The notes under the pieces: generated by a model
The model's input: the letters and a program-made list of their open reading frames with translations, nothing else
Database searches by the model: none
What the model was told of the DNA's origin: nothing
Position numbers and translations under genes: made by a program
DNA from: Lumbricus rubellus
Taxonomy: Eukaryota; Annelida; Clitellata; Crassiclitellata; Lumbricidae
Reading direction: 5' to 3'
Length of the DNA: 64,000 nucleotides
Assembly (NCBI GenBank): GCA_945859605.1
Contig: OX243812.1
Coordinates: 45,850,846-45,914,845, forward strand
In this document: piece after piece, positions 41,696 through 53,573 of the stretch
Layout of the letters: each line of letters starts with the position of its first letter
How positions within the stretch are numbered: position 1 is the first letter of the stretch

Positions 41696-41841
41696 TGTTT
41701 CGTGTTAATCTTTAATACTGATCCAGGTTTATTATTAAACAAGACTAATCGTCCATAAGGTCCATGTCACACGAGCCTCTAGTTCAGAGCCAGGCAGAGA
41801 GTACCTATCACATAGAGTATACACTAACTTATCACGTAACA
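41696..41841 (-). repeat. 5' LTR of Mag-like element
   Basis: Pairs with 37232-37377 without visible difference. Confidence 0.9.
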
Positions 41842-41846
41842 CTCAT

Positions 41847-42302
41847 GGATTTGATTAGGCCTGTGTCATTCTAAGATCATACAGGAATCAACAATAGGTT
41901 TACTTAGAAATGTTGATGAAAAAACAACTTCACATTCCGACAATAGAATTAAACACATTGAAAATGAGATGAATTCCGGTCCATTTCCAAATATCTCAGG
42001 CTTAATTTGCGCTTTAAGTCATGCCTCACGCAGGTCAATAGAAATGGACCTGGCTAAATTAGGCTCATTGACCAGGCTTTTCTCACACCCGAGTCAAGTC
42101 AAATGCCCTTTAAAGCCCAAGTTTGGTGTGGGCGTGGCTTAAAACCCAAGGTTGGTCCCAGTATTCTCACCTATAGAGACCGGCTTGTCAATCAGCGTCT
42201 GATGCAAGTGCACATGAGAACACTGACCAATGCTATGGATAAATATAGCCTGACCAAACACTGACCAATGCTATGGATAAATATAGCCTATCTAACCAGG
42301 GT
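41847..42302. other. Unassigned stretch with a 38-bp direct duplication
   Basis: ACACTGACCAATGCTATGGA followed by TAAATATAGCCT occurs twice in tandem near 42220-42292. Nothing else is recognised. Confidence 0.5.
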
Positions 42303-43919
42303 GAGGAATTGTCTATAGACTTCCCTGAGCGGGGGTACCTTATGCAGATTAGCTTCGCGTATACGGTCTGTGTGACGCATAAGCCAGGTAAACTTGTTTA
42401 CCCTCTAATACAATTGACCATCGTGCCCCCAAGGTTCTTGATCGTGCCCTGAAATATTCTGCTGGCAGGGGTGGGGAATTGTTACATACATAGTGTATAC
42501 GCAAGGTTCTTTCAATACACGTGTGTCTATAGATCTTGGTGTATACGCATATGTGTGTATATAAATATGTGTATACGCAGGTATACAGGAACTAGCTAAT
42601 CTACCTATAGGACTCAACGCAAGCCAGATAAGCTGGTGGCCTAGATTATGCCCGGGGTCTAGCTATACCAATACCAACGGTCAGAGGAATGACCCTAATA
42701 CTTATACCTGTCAGCCAAACAATGGAGCAGCAGATGTGCATGGTCATTGCAGTAAACACGCGATTGAATTCATTGTGGTGTGGGAGTAGTTGTACGAAGC
42801 TGGAGCTGAAAGGGTTGAACAATGCTAGTGTATGCTCATTATCATAGCAATAGGCACCACTTTCTTATTTGGAGGGGTTCCAGTTTCCTTTACACACTGG
42901 CAGCTTCTATTGCAATGGGCCCCATGCCTATCTAATGCAACATAATATAAATATGTAACGTAATAGGCTACAAACAGCTTCAATACAAACAGCTTCGGTT
43001 GATTGTAATGCAACAATGATACAAGTTTGTCTACGGGTGATTATATAAATGTATATATAAATGCATATATAATTATACATTATACAATACATATAGTCTT
43101 AGTTGAAAATATATATTGAGTGCCTCTGATTAGATTGTACTGTGAGAGGCGCTTTATAACTGAAAAATAGTATAGTAGGCCTATAGTGTAGTCTAGTCTA
43201 GTGTAGTGTGGTATAGTGTAGTATAATATAGTATAATATAGTATGGTATAGTATGGTATAGTATAGTATAGTATAGTATAGTATAGTAATAGTATAGTAT
43301 AGTACAGTATAGTACAGTATAATAGGTCTATAGCATATGGCATGGTATAGTATAGTAGGCCTATAGTATATACTATATAGGCCTATACATAATATGACTA
43401 AATTTATTTCGCTATGCAACAGATTGCTAAACTTGACCTCGCTGCACTTGCAATTGAATTCCACGGTTTCCTAAAAATACTCAGGCGCTATAGAAATTAA
43501 CGAATGAACATATACATTCTGCACACACACCATAACCACGGCACACTTTCAGAGTAGTCTAAATAGCCTACAAACATGTATACAGATAAGTTGGTGTACA
43601 GTCGACCTAGATTCTTCCCTTCCCCCTCCCTTGAGGCATAACTTCAGACTCAATTGAGAAGCCCGACAAGGTCTAGCTGAGGAGGAGGCTCGGAAGAACA
43701 AAACAATTCCCCCACCCCTGCCAGCAGAAAATTGCATTTGCAGGGCTCGATGGTCAGCTGTATTAGGGGGTATAGCGCATACAAGTTTACCTGTCTTAGT
43801 GCTTATGTGCCAACTAGATTTCGAACCCATGGTCACTGGCCGGCATTGGTAGGCCAGGCTAATCTGCATACAGAGACCCACTCAGGGGAGTCTTTAGAAT
43901 CTTTACACAACAATTCCTC
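42303..43919. mobile_element. Inverted-repeat element with arms of about 200 bp
   Basis: Both ends read GAGGAATTG inward, followed by related blocks in the same order on opposite strands: CCCTGAG, TATGCAGATTAG, GGTAAACTTGT, CTAATACA, TGACCATCG and CTGGCAGGGGTGGGG. The arms are diverged, so the element is old. The middle holds a (TATAG)n array and GGCGCTATA words like SINE/L2 tails. No transposase is present; the target duplication is unclear. Confidence 0.62.
43185..43365. repeat. (TATAG)n microsatellite
   Basis: Imperfect pentanucleotide array GTATAGTATAGTATAG with ATAGGCCTATA interruptions. Confidence 0.9.
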
Positions 43920-44370
43920 GACCTAGTTTAGCAATCTAAAGCAGCTGCCAGTGCTTTCAGATGAACTTGGAGCAGATACTGATTGGTCAGCGTCACGCCC
44001 ACTAAACAGAGACCTGCTGACCAATCAGATTGGTTTACCAAGAAACTGCCAAAAGCAAAACCTTGGTCTTTAAACTACACACTGTTATGGAAGACCTGTT
44101 TAAGATAAACGTCGTCTCTCGGGTAATATGCAAACTACATGTATATGCATAATTTCATATGCACGTTGATTGATAGGATGGCGTTTGAACAATTAACGCT
44201 CACGACTTTCAAGAACAGTCCTGCATGCGTAGGAAAATGTAAAGAGAGGCATTCTTTACTGGCCGTATTTGGAACTGAAGAGGTGACGAAGCACAGTTGT
44301 CTCCGTCCATCATTCGATAACAATGAGATAACAATGAGATGAGATAACAATGAGAGATGCAGTACTGTTG
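43920..44370. other. Flank and probable 3' UTR of the receptor gene
   Basis: Lies just downstream of the receptor stop codon on the minus strand. GATTGGTCAG and CTGACCAATC face each other at about 43981-44030. No further gene is seen. Confidence 0.45.
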
Positions 44371-47300
44371 TTATCTGGATTCAGTTGATGAGGTTGCAGT
44401 CATCAGCGGATGAAAGAGAACGGTCGTTGAGACAGCGATCGCGAGAAGAAAAGTCCAGAAGAAGAAGCGATCGAAGACTTCCGCAACCCGTCTCCAGTCC
44501 CTCGAATAGTCTGGCCGAGCAGACCCAGCAGCGTCCTTCAATTCGTCCCCTGACGACGTTGACCCAACCACGGCAGTCGACGCCGCCACTGACCCATTGC
44601 CACGACGCTTTGGGTTCAAAGCGGCCGAAGCGGACGAATAATTTTCCCTGGAGGACTCACTCCCGGCTCCGCCGCCTCCGCCGTCTGTCTGTCCCCTGCC
44701 GCCGATTCTGTAGAGCCAGTCTGCGATGCCGTAGACCTGCGTTGCGGAGACCGGAGCGTCCCTTAGAACGGCGCGCTTGAGGTAGGAACTCTTGCCGGAC
44801 AATTTTCGGTGCTTGGCCCGCAGTGATTGACGGCTGCGTGCTCGCTCGTAGATGTCGGCCGTGTCGCACATGCCAAGGAATCTGGCGAGGTAGATGAGGA
44901 TGAGGGCTCTGATCCATCGGGGCACAGGTTGGTCGGAGATTCCGTACAGGTTGAGTACAAATACCGTCAAGACCATAGACATCGTTGTTATGGCCAATGT
45001 GCAAGTCAGGTAAATCACTAGAATGCAAAGACAATCACACGTTGATCAGATCAACAGCATTCTATGCGGATCTTCAACAACACAGTGATCAGGTCAATAT
45101 TCAGAAGATCTGTCTTAGTGGACTGATCGTCTGGATAAAGACCTGCTCAAGACTTGGTCTTGGTGCGCCATCAGCTGATACTTCGTGAATTTGTCACCAA
45201 AATCGTTAATTACAATTGCATTCACAATTAATCTAAACGACGACGATTTCTGAAATAACTGGAGCAGCGCATATTGCAACTGCAACTTCAACTCCGTTAC
45301 CGCAAACATGCATGCCATGGCAAACTTATAATTTTCTGGGTATTTTCGGTAGGCTATGCGAATGCTGCCTTCAGCATAAACCATAATGCAGTTTGAGAGT
45401 GTAATTAATAGAAGGAACGCCTACGTACCCAGGAGCGGGATGTGGTCGGACGTCTTGGGAATATTTTCGGCGACGTTAAGCAAGAATATTCGGAAGCTGA
45501 GCAAGACAACAACTCCAATCTGGACCTTCTGCGCTGGAGTGCAGAAGAAAACGGACAGGAGCAGGACTGACGTCATGATCGACGGCATGATGACGTTCAT
45601 GACGTAGAACATGTGTCGTCTGCGTAGGAAGACAGTGAAGGCGACGTTAGAGAACTTTTCGAGAGGACAACATTCGTAGGAGAACTCGTTGCGTCGGGCA
45701 GTCGTGTTGAGAATCTCCCATTCGCCATTCTTCTTGTATGAGTCGAGGTTGACGAAGTTCGTCGGAGTCGTTAGGTTCATGCGTCCGACGTGGTAAGACC
45801 ATGCACCGAATGTCAGCTGACACCGCTGCTCGTCAAACGGGTAATACGTCACATCGATCTCACACATCGTCTTGAAGACACCTGGAAAAGACCGACCTCG
45901 GTTCTTTTAGCTCCTATATTATATGCCAGTGTCACGAAACAGAGTGTAGGCCTATCCCCCGTATTAATCGTGTCCTCCACATGAAGAGAAGTCGTGTGTT
46001 TATTTTTGAAAATTAACTCTCATCTGCGTTGTTTTGAACAATGACACTAACACGTATGTTCATTCGTGTAGCCTACTAGACAATTTTTCTCTTTGGCTTT
46101 AGAGCATTTGCAACATTTAGAACACCTAAGAACACTTACAGTCACTACATAAATACACTAGACTTAGAAGTTGATATATATTATACTTAGGTTACGGTAT
46201 ACATTATATGCTTCTATTATTATGTTGTTTACGCCTGTCAGTGGCAGCTGTTCTTTTTTTGCCACAAGTCAAATTAATTGCAGATTTTTCTCCAAGTATT
46301 CATGCGCACCTATAGGATTATCGCTGACAATAAATCTTTCCCGACAGCCAAACTCCAGCAGCTGTTCCTACAATCTGTAAAGCAGCAATGATTCACTTGC
46401 ATTTTTAATGCGACATTTTAAATCTACCGTATCAAGCAGCATTATGCCTTCTCTGTATACGTAACGAATAATTTATTGTTCTGCGTCTATTTGTCTTGTA
46501 TTGTCCTGCAACAGGATGCTGTACTGCGTTGAATTGCTTGCATCGCATTGCCCTGCATCGCATTGCCCTGCATCGCATTATCTTGCATCGCATTGCACTG
46601 CGTTGAATTATCTTGCATCGCATTATCTTGCATAGAATTGCTGTGCGTTGAATTGTCCTACATACAATTGCAATAAAAACCGCTGGCTTCCATGCTGACC
46701 TATATATAGAACGACTGACCGAAGACAGATTTCATCTGGCGTTGCATCGGAGGCATTCTGCGTCACACTGCTGTCTTTGAATGGCGGTTCGCCTAACCAA
46801 CCACAACCAATTTAATATGTCGCTTCATTATTCAACGCAGCCATCGTAGTCTCACCTTGCAGACATCTCCATCCGTTGATTGTATTCTCTGGCGCTTTCT
46901 TCTCATGCGCAATAAGCGTCACCTTGCTGTAACTTCTTTCCATTTCTATGCATAGAAAATGTGTCTCTGCTGCTATGTTTTATCAACTGCGACAAAATGT
47001 TGATTGCAGAGCCGAACTCCCTCGCTCGTCACACACCGCTTGTAGGCTATTTCGTGTTTGATCAACTTCACTGGCTCGAATTCACCATACGGCTCTTAAT
47101 TTAATTTTCCGTTCTTACTCATGTCTAGTAAGTAACTTCGATATCTCATCCCAATTCTGCCGCCTTCGCTATGGGAACAATACCATAGCTGATCTGACGT
47201 GTGCCTCCTCTGCCTATTGGAGGCTCAAGAACGTTAAGGAAAGGAAGAGCCGTGCAGGTCGCTTATGTCGGTCAGCATCTATAGTCATCTGCATTGAACT

Positions 47301-49903
47301 ATTCATTCATGGCATGGCTTTAGGAGTTTTTGTCATCTCCACGACAAATCAAAATTTAATAATTTATGGCTCACGTCCATGGATGAATAACTTCTCCCTC
47401 GAGTCCCTCCCAACTAAGGACAGCCTAGTGAGTAACTTCTATGCTATGTTCAGCAAGTCTTATTTAACGATCTAGGATAGTAAATGCAAACTTCCCTTAA
47501 TATATAGACCTATTTTATTGTCGCTATAGGTTTCTAACAATTCGGTTGTATAGTTTGGTCTATACTCTAGTCTATAGTATATGGCAAATGGATTCATTGA
47601 ATTAAACGAACATGGATTGATTGGTTTAGACCGCATCTGTAACGGAAGGTTATGCTACAAAGGTCAATTGAAAGACGGTTGCAAGAATTTCTCGCGGGAC
47701 GAGAGGAGGAGGAGGAGGAGGAGGAGGAGGAGGAGAAGGAGGACGAGCAGGAGGAGGAGGAGGAGGAGGGAAAAAGAACTGAGAAGCAGGATCATCACGA
47801 TGGGAGACGGAGAAGCGATAGTAGGATGAGGACGAGGAGAATGGAGAGGCCGATGAATACGAGAGGGAGGGTGAAGAGGTGGAGACGGAGTTGGAGGAAG
47901 AATGGACACAGTGTGGGAAGAGAAGGGCAGCAGATGGAATGGGAATTGGGAGGAGGTGATGGAGGAAAAGGATGAACGAGGTATAGGAAGAGGAACATGG
48001 AAAATGATGCGTGTGGGGATTAGGAGGAGGTGAGGGTGAATTGGTGGAAGAGGATTAGGAGGAAGGGCAGAAGGGGAAGTGAAGGGAGAGGAATAGGAGA
48101 AGGAGCAGAAGGAGCAGAAGGAAAAGGTATAGGAGGAGGAGAAGGAATAGGGGGAATAGGAGAAAGCGGAGGAGGAGGAACAGGAGAAGAAGGAGGAAGA
48201 GGAGTAGGAAAAGAGGAGAAAGGGAGGAGAAAGCGGAGAAGGAGGAAAGGAGGAGGATGGCCTGAGGTCGATCGTCGCATTGGAGAACGTCGCGACAGAT
48301 AAAGCCATTAAATCTGCTCGTTCGGCTTCGCACAACAATGCTGATAGCATGGAACGACGCGATGCAAGCAACAAGCACATCATGCATACAACAACGACGT
48401 TAGCAATAGAACGACGACGACCAGCCAGACGAGTTCTCTTTTACAACGAATATGATGTGATCATGCAATCAGGGCGGAGCGAGGCAGCCCCATTGGCAAG
48501 CACGAAGGCAGCCCCATTGACGAAGGCAGCCCCATTGGCAAGAACGAAGGCAGCCCCATTGACGAAGGCAGCCCCATTGGCAAGCACGAAGGCAGCCCCA
48601 TTGACGAAGGCAGCCCCATTGGCAAGAACGAAGGCAGCCCCATTGACGAAGGCAGCCCCATTGGCAAGAACGAAGGCAGCCCCATTGACGAAGGCAGCCT
48701 CATTGGCAAGAACGAAGGCAGCCCCATTGGCGAAGGCAGCCCCATTGGCAAGAACGAAGGCAGCCCCATTGGCAAGCACGAAGGCGACCCTAGTGGCAGT
48801 CACAAAGGAGTCACATATTTAATGGTATCCTACTTATGAAGCCTGTATGGAATTATGGAATAGTTAATATAGTGTAACCTACCTCCCGGTTCCCAGTGTA
48901 TCAGGCCGTGATTCGATATAACTGCACGGAATTGATTGTACTCTTCGTAGATTTTTTCAGCCCTGAAAACAAACTCATGGAATTACTGTGCATTAATGAA
49001 TCATGTGCATTATTTTATCATGCATTTCGACCGACAACTGAATCTGACATCAATATAAGACTTGATTTGACATGGTTTAAATATAAGGCCTATTGATAAC
49101 ATAGCTGGTTCTTGTCTGATTGACTCTGACGACCATTCTGAAAACTTGGATTTGGTTTAGCATTGAAACTTTAATACCTACAGCCCCTACTGAATGATGG
49201 GCCATTGGTAAAACGTTATATTAGGAAATGACCAAGACACTGAAGGTTCTGGCATTCTTCTTATGTCACGCTGTAGGCTATATATAGTCACGAAGAAGTG
49301 TCGTTAGCGCTGATAACAAAATTAATGCTGATGTCACTGGCCTGAAATAAATTGTTGATTTCATTAGCGCTGAAGACATTAATTTTCGTCACTGCTGTTG
49401 TCTTTAGCGTGTGTGTGCTCACCATCGTTTGTTTAAACAAAAGCTCAGTTCTGACTTTATTTTCAAATAAGTTTGCATCAAGAAATCCATTAAGCCACTG
49501 TAAGGCATCACATAAGTTTCCAAATGCAATTCTTTTTGCAACGGTGCTTTGATATAAAAAGAACTTGCTCGAGTTTAAAATAGTCTGTAACCGATACTAT
49601 GTCTGGTATTTTTTATTGTCTTTGTAAGCAATGAACACACTTTCCCTTCGAGTGAAATTGGCAAGAGGCGATGTTATAGTGCCGTTCGTCTTGCCCTGAC
49701 TGTTTCCAGAGAAAAAGTTTCGTCGGATACAAAGCGGAAACGGAAATCTAGAACGGAATCTATATAGGCCTACCCGTTAATGACGGCAAACTCCGGCTTC
49801 CATAGCGCCCTCGCTTCGACCACGATTTCCGTGATGCCGTTGTGTTCTGCCGGATTCCACGTCAGCCTCTCGTCCGTCCATTCCTTCAAATTAACAGACT
49901 CAG
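44371..49903 (-). CDS. Nicotinic acetylcholine receptor-like (Cys-loop channel) subunit, 5' exons not found
   Basis: Plasma-membrane subunit of a pentameric ligand-gated channel. Exons 49903-49774, 48962-48883, 45881-45429 and 45017-44371 join in phase to 435 residues. They carry EWTDERLTWNP (loop D), LWKPEF (loop A), HWEPGG, the Cys-loop C-x13-C (CEIDVTYYPFDEQRC) and WSYHVG (loop B). YECC with vicinal cysteines marks an alpha-type, agonist-binding subunit. M1 (RRRHMFYVMNV...), M2 (KVQIGVVVLLSFRIFLLNVAE), M3, a cytoplasmic loop of about 120 residues with poly-Gly, and M4 (FDRFFFWTFLLAIAVSTTVLF) follow. The signal peptide and first beta strands are missing and probably lie upstream. The pore is odd: the M1-M2 linker is TPAQK rather than the usual SGEK type, so the intermediate-ring Glu is Gln, and Arg occupies M2 12'. 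All four donors are GT and all four acceptors AG. Confidence 0.85.
46505..46680. repeat. 15-bp CTTGCATCGCATT array in receptor intron
   Basis: About 11 imperfect units of CTTGCATCGCATTGC with CCTGCATCG and CTGCGTTGAATT variants. The core GCTTGCATCG equals the core of the LTR array at 7244-7690. Confidence 0.7.
47690..48262. repeat. Polypurine (GGA)n-rich tract
   Basis: Over about 570 bases the plus strand is nearly all A and G, with GAGGAGGAGG blocks. On the receptor's coding strand this is a long polypyrimidine run inside the intron between exons 48883 and 45881. Confidence 0.85.
48476..48800. repeat. 42-bp minisatellite in receptor intron
   Basis: About seven units of AAGGCAGCCCCATTGGCAAG, AACGAAGGCAGCCCCATTG and ACG. 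The unit itself is a diverged pair of about 21 bp. Period 14 codons makes open frames (for example 48280-48822 plus) that have no other support. Confidence 0.85.
48883..48962 (-). CDS. 80-bp exon of the receptor gene
   Basis: Bounded by TTTTCAG and GTAGGT, it reads AEKIYEEYNQ...HWEPG and joins NG of the exon before to GVFKTMCEIDV of the exon after, exactly as the family requires. It is too short to stand out as an open frame. Confidence 0.82.
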
Positions 49904-50181
49904 CTGCAAAATTACTAAATGAATCCACAATATACAAGACCCAATCGCATAATAGTATCAGTAAAAGAACTAATCTGGCTAAATGACAAGATGGACAAAA
50001 TACAAAGGTCCAATGACCTTCTTGGCCGCGGACAAATTTTGCTAGGCCTACATCATGTAGTAGCCTTACTAAAAATGTTGCAAAATATATCTGCAATGTG
50101 ACAGCAGATTAACACGTAAAATCAATTATGCACTATTATACACTTAAGCAAACTAATTTACAACCTTATGCTAAAATTGCT
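49904..50181. other. Intron or upstream sequence of the receptor gene
   Basis: AT-rich; contains the TTTTGCAG acceptor of the exon starting at 49903. No earlier exon was recognised. Confidence 0.45.
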
Positions 50182-50183
50182 TA

Positions 50184-51402
50184 GAGTGCTTGTGGGGAAG
50201 TTCGACACATTAAGCATTTTTGCAAAATTTCTAGGCTAAAACGATATCACAAAATTATAACAAAAATACTTTATAGTAGTACTATATCTCCTTAATCAAA
50301 AGCAATAACAATTTAGTCTTTGCAGTTTATTTCCTGAAATTACAAACACTTTTTCTGAGGGCTATAAATTGTCGAACTTCCCCTCACTATGGGGGGAATT
50401 TCGACAGTTTCTGTCTGTAACTGGAATCAGGTTATAAAACGTGTCCAGATTAAATAAATGTCATTGACGGCATCTGTACACATCTCATGGAACCAACGCG
50501 CACACATCTGACACCTTATCCATTCTTCTTCCTGGTTCTTGGGTGGATCAAAGTATGAACACCCACGTTGAGCAAAGGGTAATTTCATGGATCACTGACA
50601 TTGTCAGCATTCGTATCATAACTATGTACATACACACATACATACACATATACATAGGCCTACATAGGCCTACATACATACATACATACATACATACATA
50701 CATACATACATACATACATACATACATACATACATACATACATACATACATACATACATACATACATACATACATACATACATACATACATACATACATA
50801 CATAGCCTACATATATAGCCTGCATGCACAGCCTACATACATACATACATATATACATAACTTACATACATACATTTCGTTTTATAGACATTTTGCATCT
50901 ACAGTAATGATACAAGCATAAAACGAATCACATATTCCCACGTATATGCATGAGCCGCACACTGTCGAACTTACCCCAATTAGAGGTGTCGAACTTACCC
51001 GAACTTGGGTGGAAGTTCGACAGGTCACTTATTTTTCGACCCACTGTGTATTGAGCAATATGCGTCTTACCAGCCTACTTTTCATTGGCATTAGACCTAG
51101 CTCAAGCATTAACAACAAGAAAATCTCCCTCCAGATGAGAGATATGCGAATAAACTTTTCACATGATTTTACATTGGGCAATCGGATGCATTGATTACTT
51201 ATCAGGTGCATTGATTTAGCTCAGGGTTTCGCGGATTGCATGGGGTAAAATTTTAATCTAAGTTGGCCAAAATGACAACTAAGGAAATCTTTATTAAAAA
51301 ATATATCCAAAAATGACGTGTCATTAAAGCTCGTGAGTAAGTAAGCAAAAAGGTTACGACTGTCGAACTTCCCTCCAGTGTCGGACTTCCCCCCAAGCAC
51401 TC
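50184..51402. mobile_element. Non-autonomous element with TGTCGAACTTCCCC subterminal repeats
   Basis: Ends are inverted repeats GAGTGCTTGxGGGGAAGT flanked by TA on both sides (50182-50183, 51403-51404). Words of the type GTCGAACTTCCCC occur near both ends in opposite orientation (near 50200, 50372, 50970, 51010, 51360). A TA target fits the mariner group, but no transposase is present. Confidence 0.72.
50671..50803. repeat. (CATA)n microsatellite
   Basis: About 33 tetranucleotide units inside the preceding element. Confidence 0.95.
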
Positions 51403-51404
51403 TA

Positions 51405-52402
51405 CCAGTATTCGTCTTTTACGATTGCGACTGCAACCTTTTCAATTTGAACTGGATTTTTTATCATAAGGATTGTGACGCGATCGGAATCCTGTTTGAC
51501 TCAATCGTCTGACTTTCTTTAGCTCTAATTTCTAAAAGTCTGAAAATGATGTAGCCTAGTTGAAACTTAATTTTTAGAAAAGGCTTCACTACACGTTTTA
51601 AAGTAGTCATATCTTTTTGTGGTAAAAGGTCCCTGGGTTTTAATTGAAAATGGACAGAACTGCTAGGACGGACTTTCAGTATTGGACCTATGCTGAATAG
51701 AGCATTGCTGATGAAGAATTATCTTCAGCCGCCTACATGAGATCACGTCGAGAGGTGAAGAAAGGAGACCAACTGTGGATAATTAATCTGAGGACGAATT
51801 CTTCGACTCGGCAATCTCTACATCTACATTCGGATGTCTTCTGCTCACTGCAGAGAGAAGATGAATCCAATTCAATTACGTGAGATGTCAAATCAAATCA
51901 CATGACAGAACCTATGAGAGAAAAAGATGACAGCAGCCGATTCATCGATGCATCGTCTGCTTGTTATAAAAAAGTCATCGGAAGATGTAATAATAATTCA
52001 AGAGCTTCAGTCAGTCTCCAACATTCAGATTTCATCCGTTGACTTGCTCTAATAGTGAACCTGATGTATCGCTTATAAGCATTAGGACTACACAATACAC
52101 ATGCCTCATACATCTCTGTAGCACGTTGTTTACATTCCGAACATCGTCAGGAACAGTGATGAAGATGTGATGTTATATTTCTTTCATCGGCCTATTGATA
52201 CCGATTCGGTGGTTTTGTTTAAATTTACTGTTAAAGACTCGCTGCGTTGACAGAATTTATGCTGTGAGAACAAACTCATGAGATCAAAACTGTGCAGCTG
52301 AAATGAAATCTTGATGACAAATGCAACATAAAAAGCTCTAGACCACATCCATTCTTTCTACCACAAAAGGATGTTAAAAACTTTATTCCGAGGGTCCTCT
52401 TT
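51405..52402. other. Unassigned intergenic stretch
   Basis: No frame, RNA gene or repeat structure is recognised. Confidence 0.45.
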
Positions 52403-52797
52403 GCCGGTGTCGCGTGACAGAGTTTCCCCCCTAAAAGTCTCCCCCGGAGACTTTATTTCGAAATAGATTCTCCCCCGGAGGATCTGTTCTAGAATAAATT
52501 CGCCCCTCGGAGACTATATTCTGAAATAAAGTCTCCGGGGGGAGAGAATATTTCCTCCGCCCACGAAACAAAGTCTCCCCCGTTGATCGTGAAATCGGCT
52601 ACAATCGCATAAAATTAATAGATAAGCATATCAAACCGTTAGTTTACGTTGCTGACACGATAACACGTTATTTTACACGAATTTATATATACTTTTATAC
52701 CAGAAAAATGTCTTCCAAGACAGATTTTCAGCCAGGGGAGACTCTGTTTCGGGGGGAGACTTTGTATCGGGGGGAGACTTTATTTCGTGACACCGGC
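52403..52797. mobile_element. 395-bp MITE with AGTCTCCCCC subterminal repeats
   Basis: Ends are GCCGGTGTC and GACACCGGC, each followed inward by GTGACA and repeated AAGTCTCCCCC / GGGGGGAGACTTT words (four or more on the left, three on the right). It cannot encode a protein. No clear target duplication. Confidence 0.72.
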
Positions 52798-53338
52798 CAT
52801 CAATGACATTGTTATGTTCACATTCATTTTCTCTTTTCTATTTAATGTGCTGCTTGGCATGTAACTGATTGCGGTGTGTCACCCGATTTGTCTCATTTTT
52901 TAAATAAACCAAGATTATATTGTAAGGGTCTCAGAGACTCTGACCTGCAAGATTTACGACTGGCACCATGAAGCGGCAGAACCAGACATTTTTCTATAGC
53001 AGAGCATTGTCAAGGCAGTCATACAACTAGCCAGTGTAGAGGACGATTTACGCCCCATATAAGTACTCGGCAGGGAAAAATTCTGTCAGGGCAACGACCA
53101 GGTCAAAGGCTTTCTCGCCAGGGCATTTATCCAGGCGTGTCTACTGTAACGCGGTATTTTATCAAAAGAGCGACTTCGAAAGGGCGACCATCACAAGGGC
53201 GAGTTCAAAAGAGCGCAGATAGGCCTAATTATAAAAGCACCTGCTTGAAAGAGCGCCGATCAAAAGAGCGGGCCAGCAAAAAGGCGACAACAAAACGTGC
53301 GAGAAAGTTGGAGACAATCGGACCTATAGCTGTGTCTA
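52798..53338. other. Unassigned, with iterated AAAAGAGCG words
   Basis: From about 53150 to 53300 the words CAAAAGAGCG, GAAAGGGCG, CACAAGGGCG, GAAAGAGCG and AAAAAGGCG follow each other. This resembles the subterminal zones of the neighbouring elements, but no partner end was found. Confidence 0.5.
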
Positions 53339-53573
53339 CACCGTGTCTAAAAAAAACTGTGCAGAATTGTTTTTGTCAGAACTTCGTCAAATTTCAACCA
53401 ATCTTAATAACTTTTGGTAGGTAGATGGAAAAATGGCTGAAATTTCATACCATATGTAAATTTTCCACCTCACCCGACTCATATCACCGCACTACCTTGT
53501 TAAACACAGATGTGCCAATTTTGCATATAACGGCGTCACGACGCTTGGCTGCACTGAAATCCATTGCATCAAG

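Larger units (their letters stand above)
37232..41841 (-). mobile_element. Intact Mag-like Ty3/gypsy retrotransposon
   Basis: 146-bp LTRs that look identical (37232-37377, 41696-41841; TG...CA) are flanked by perfect CTCAT duplications (37227-37231, 41842-41846). On the minus strand the 5' LTR is followed directly by TGGTGACAGCGG, a primer-binding site, and the 3' LTR is preceded by the purine tract AAAAGGGAAGA. One gag-pol gene fills it. Identical LTRs and an open frame suggest a recent, possibly active insertion. Confidence 0.92.

Noticed and set aside
47581..48383. Arg/Glu-rich and Ser/Phe-rich frames
   Set aside because: Translations of the polypurine tract on either strand.
48280..48822. 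180-codon frame rich in KAAPLTKAAPLA
   Set aside because: Minisatellite in a receptor intron with a 14-codon period; no other support.
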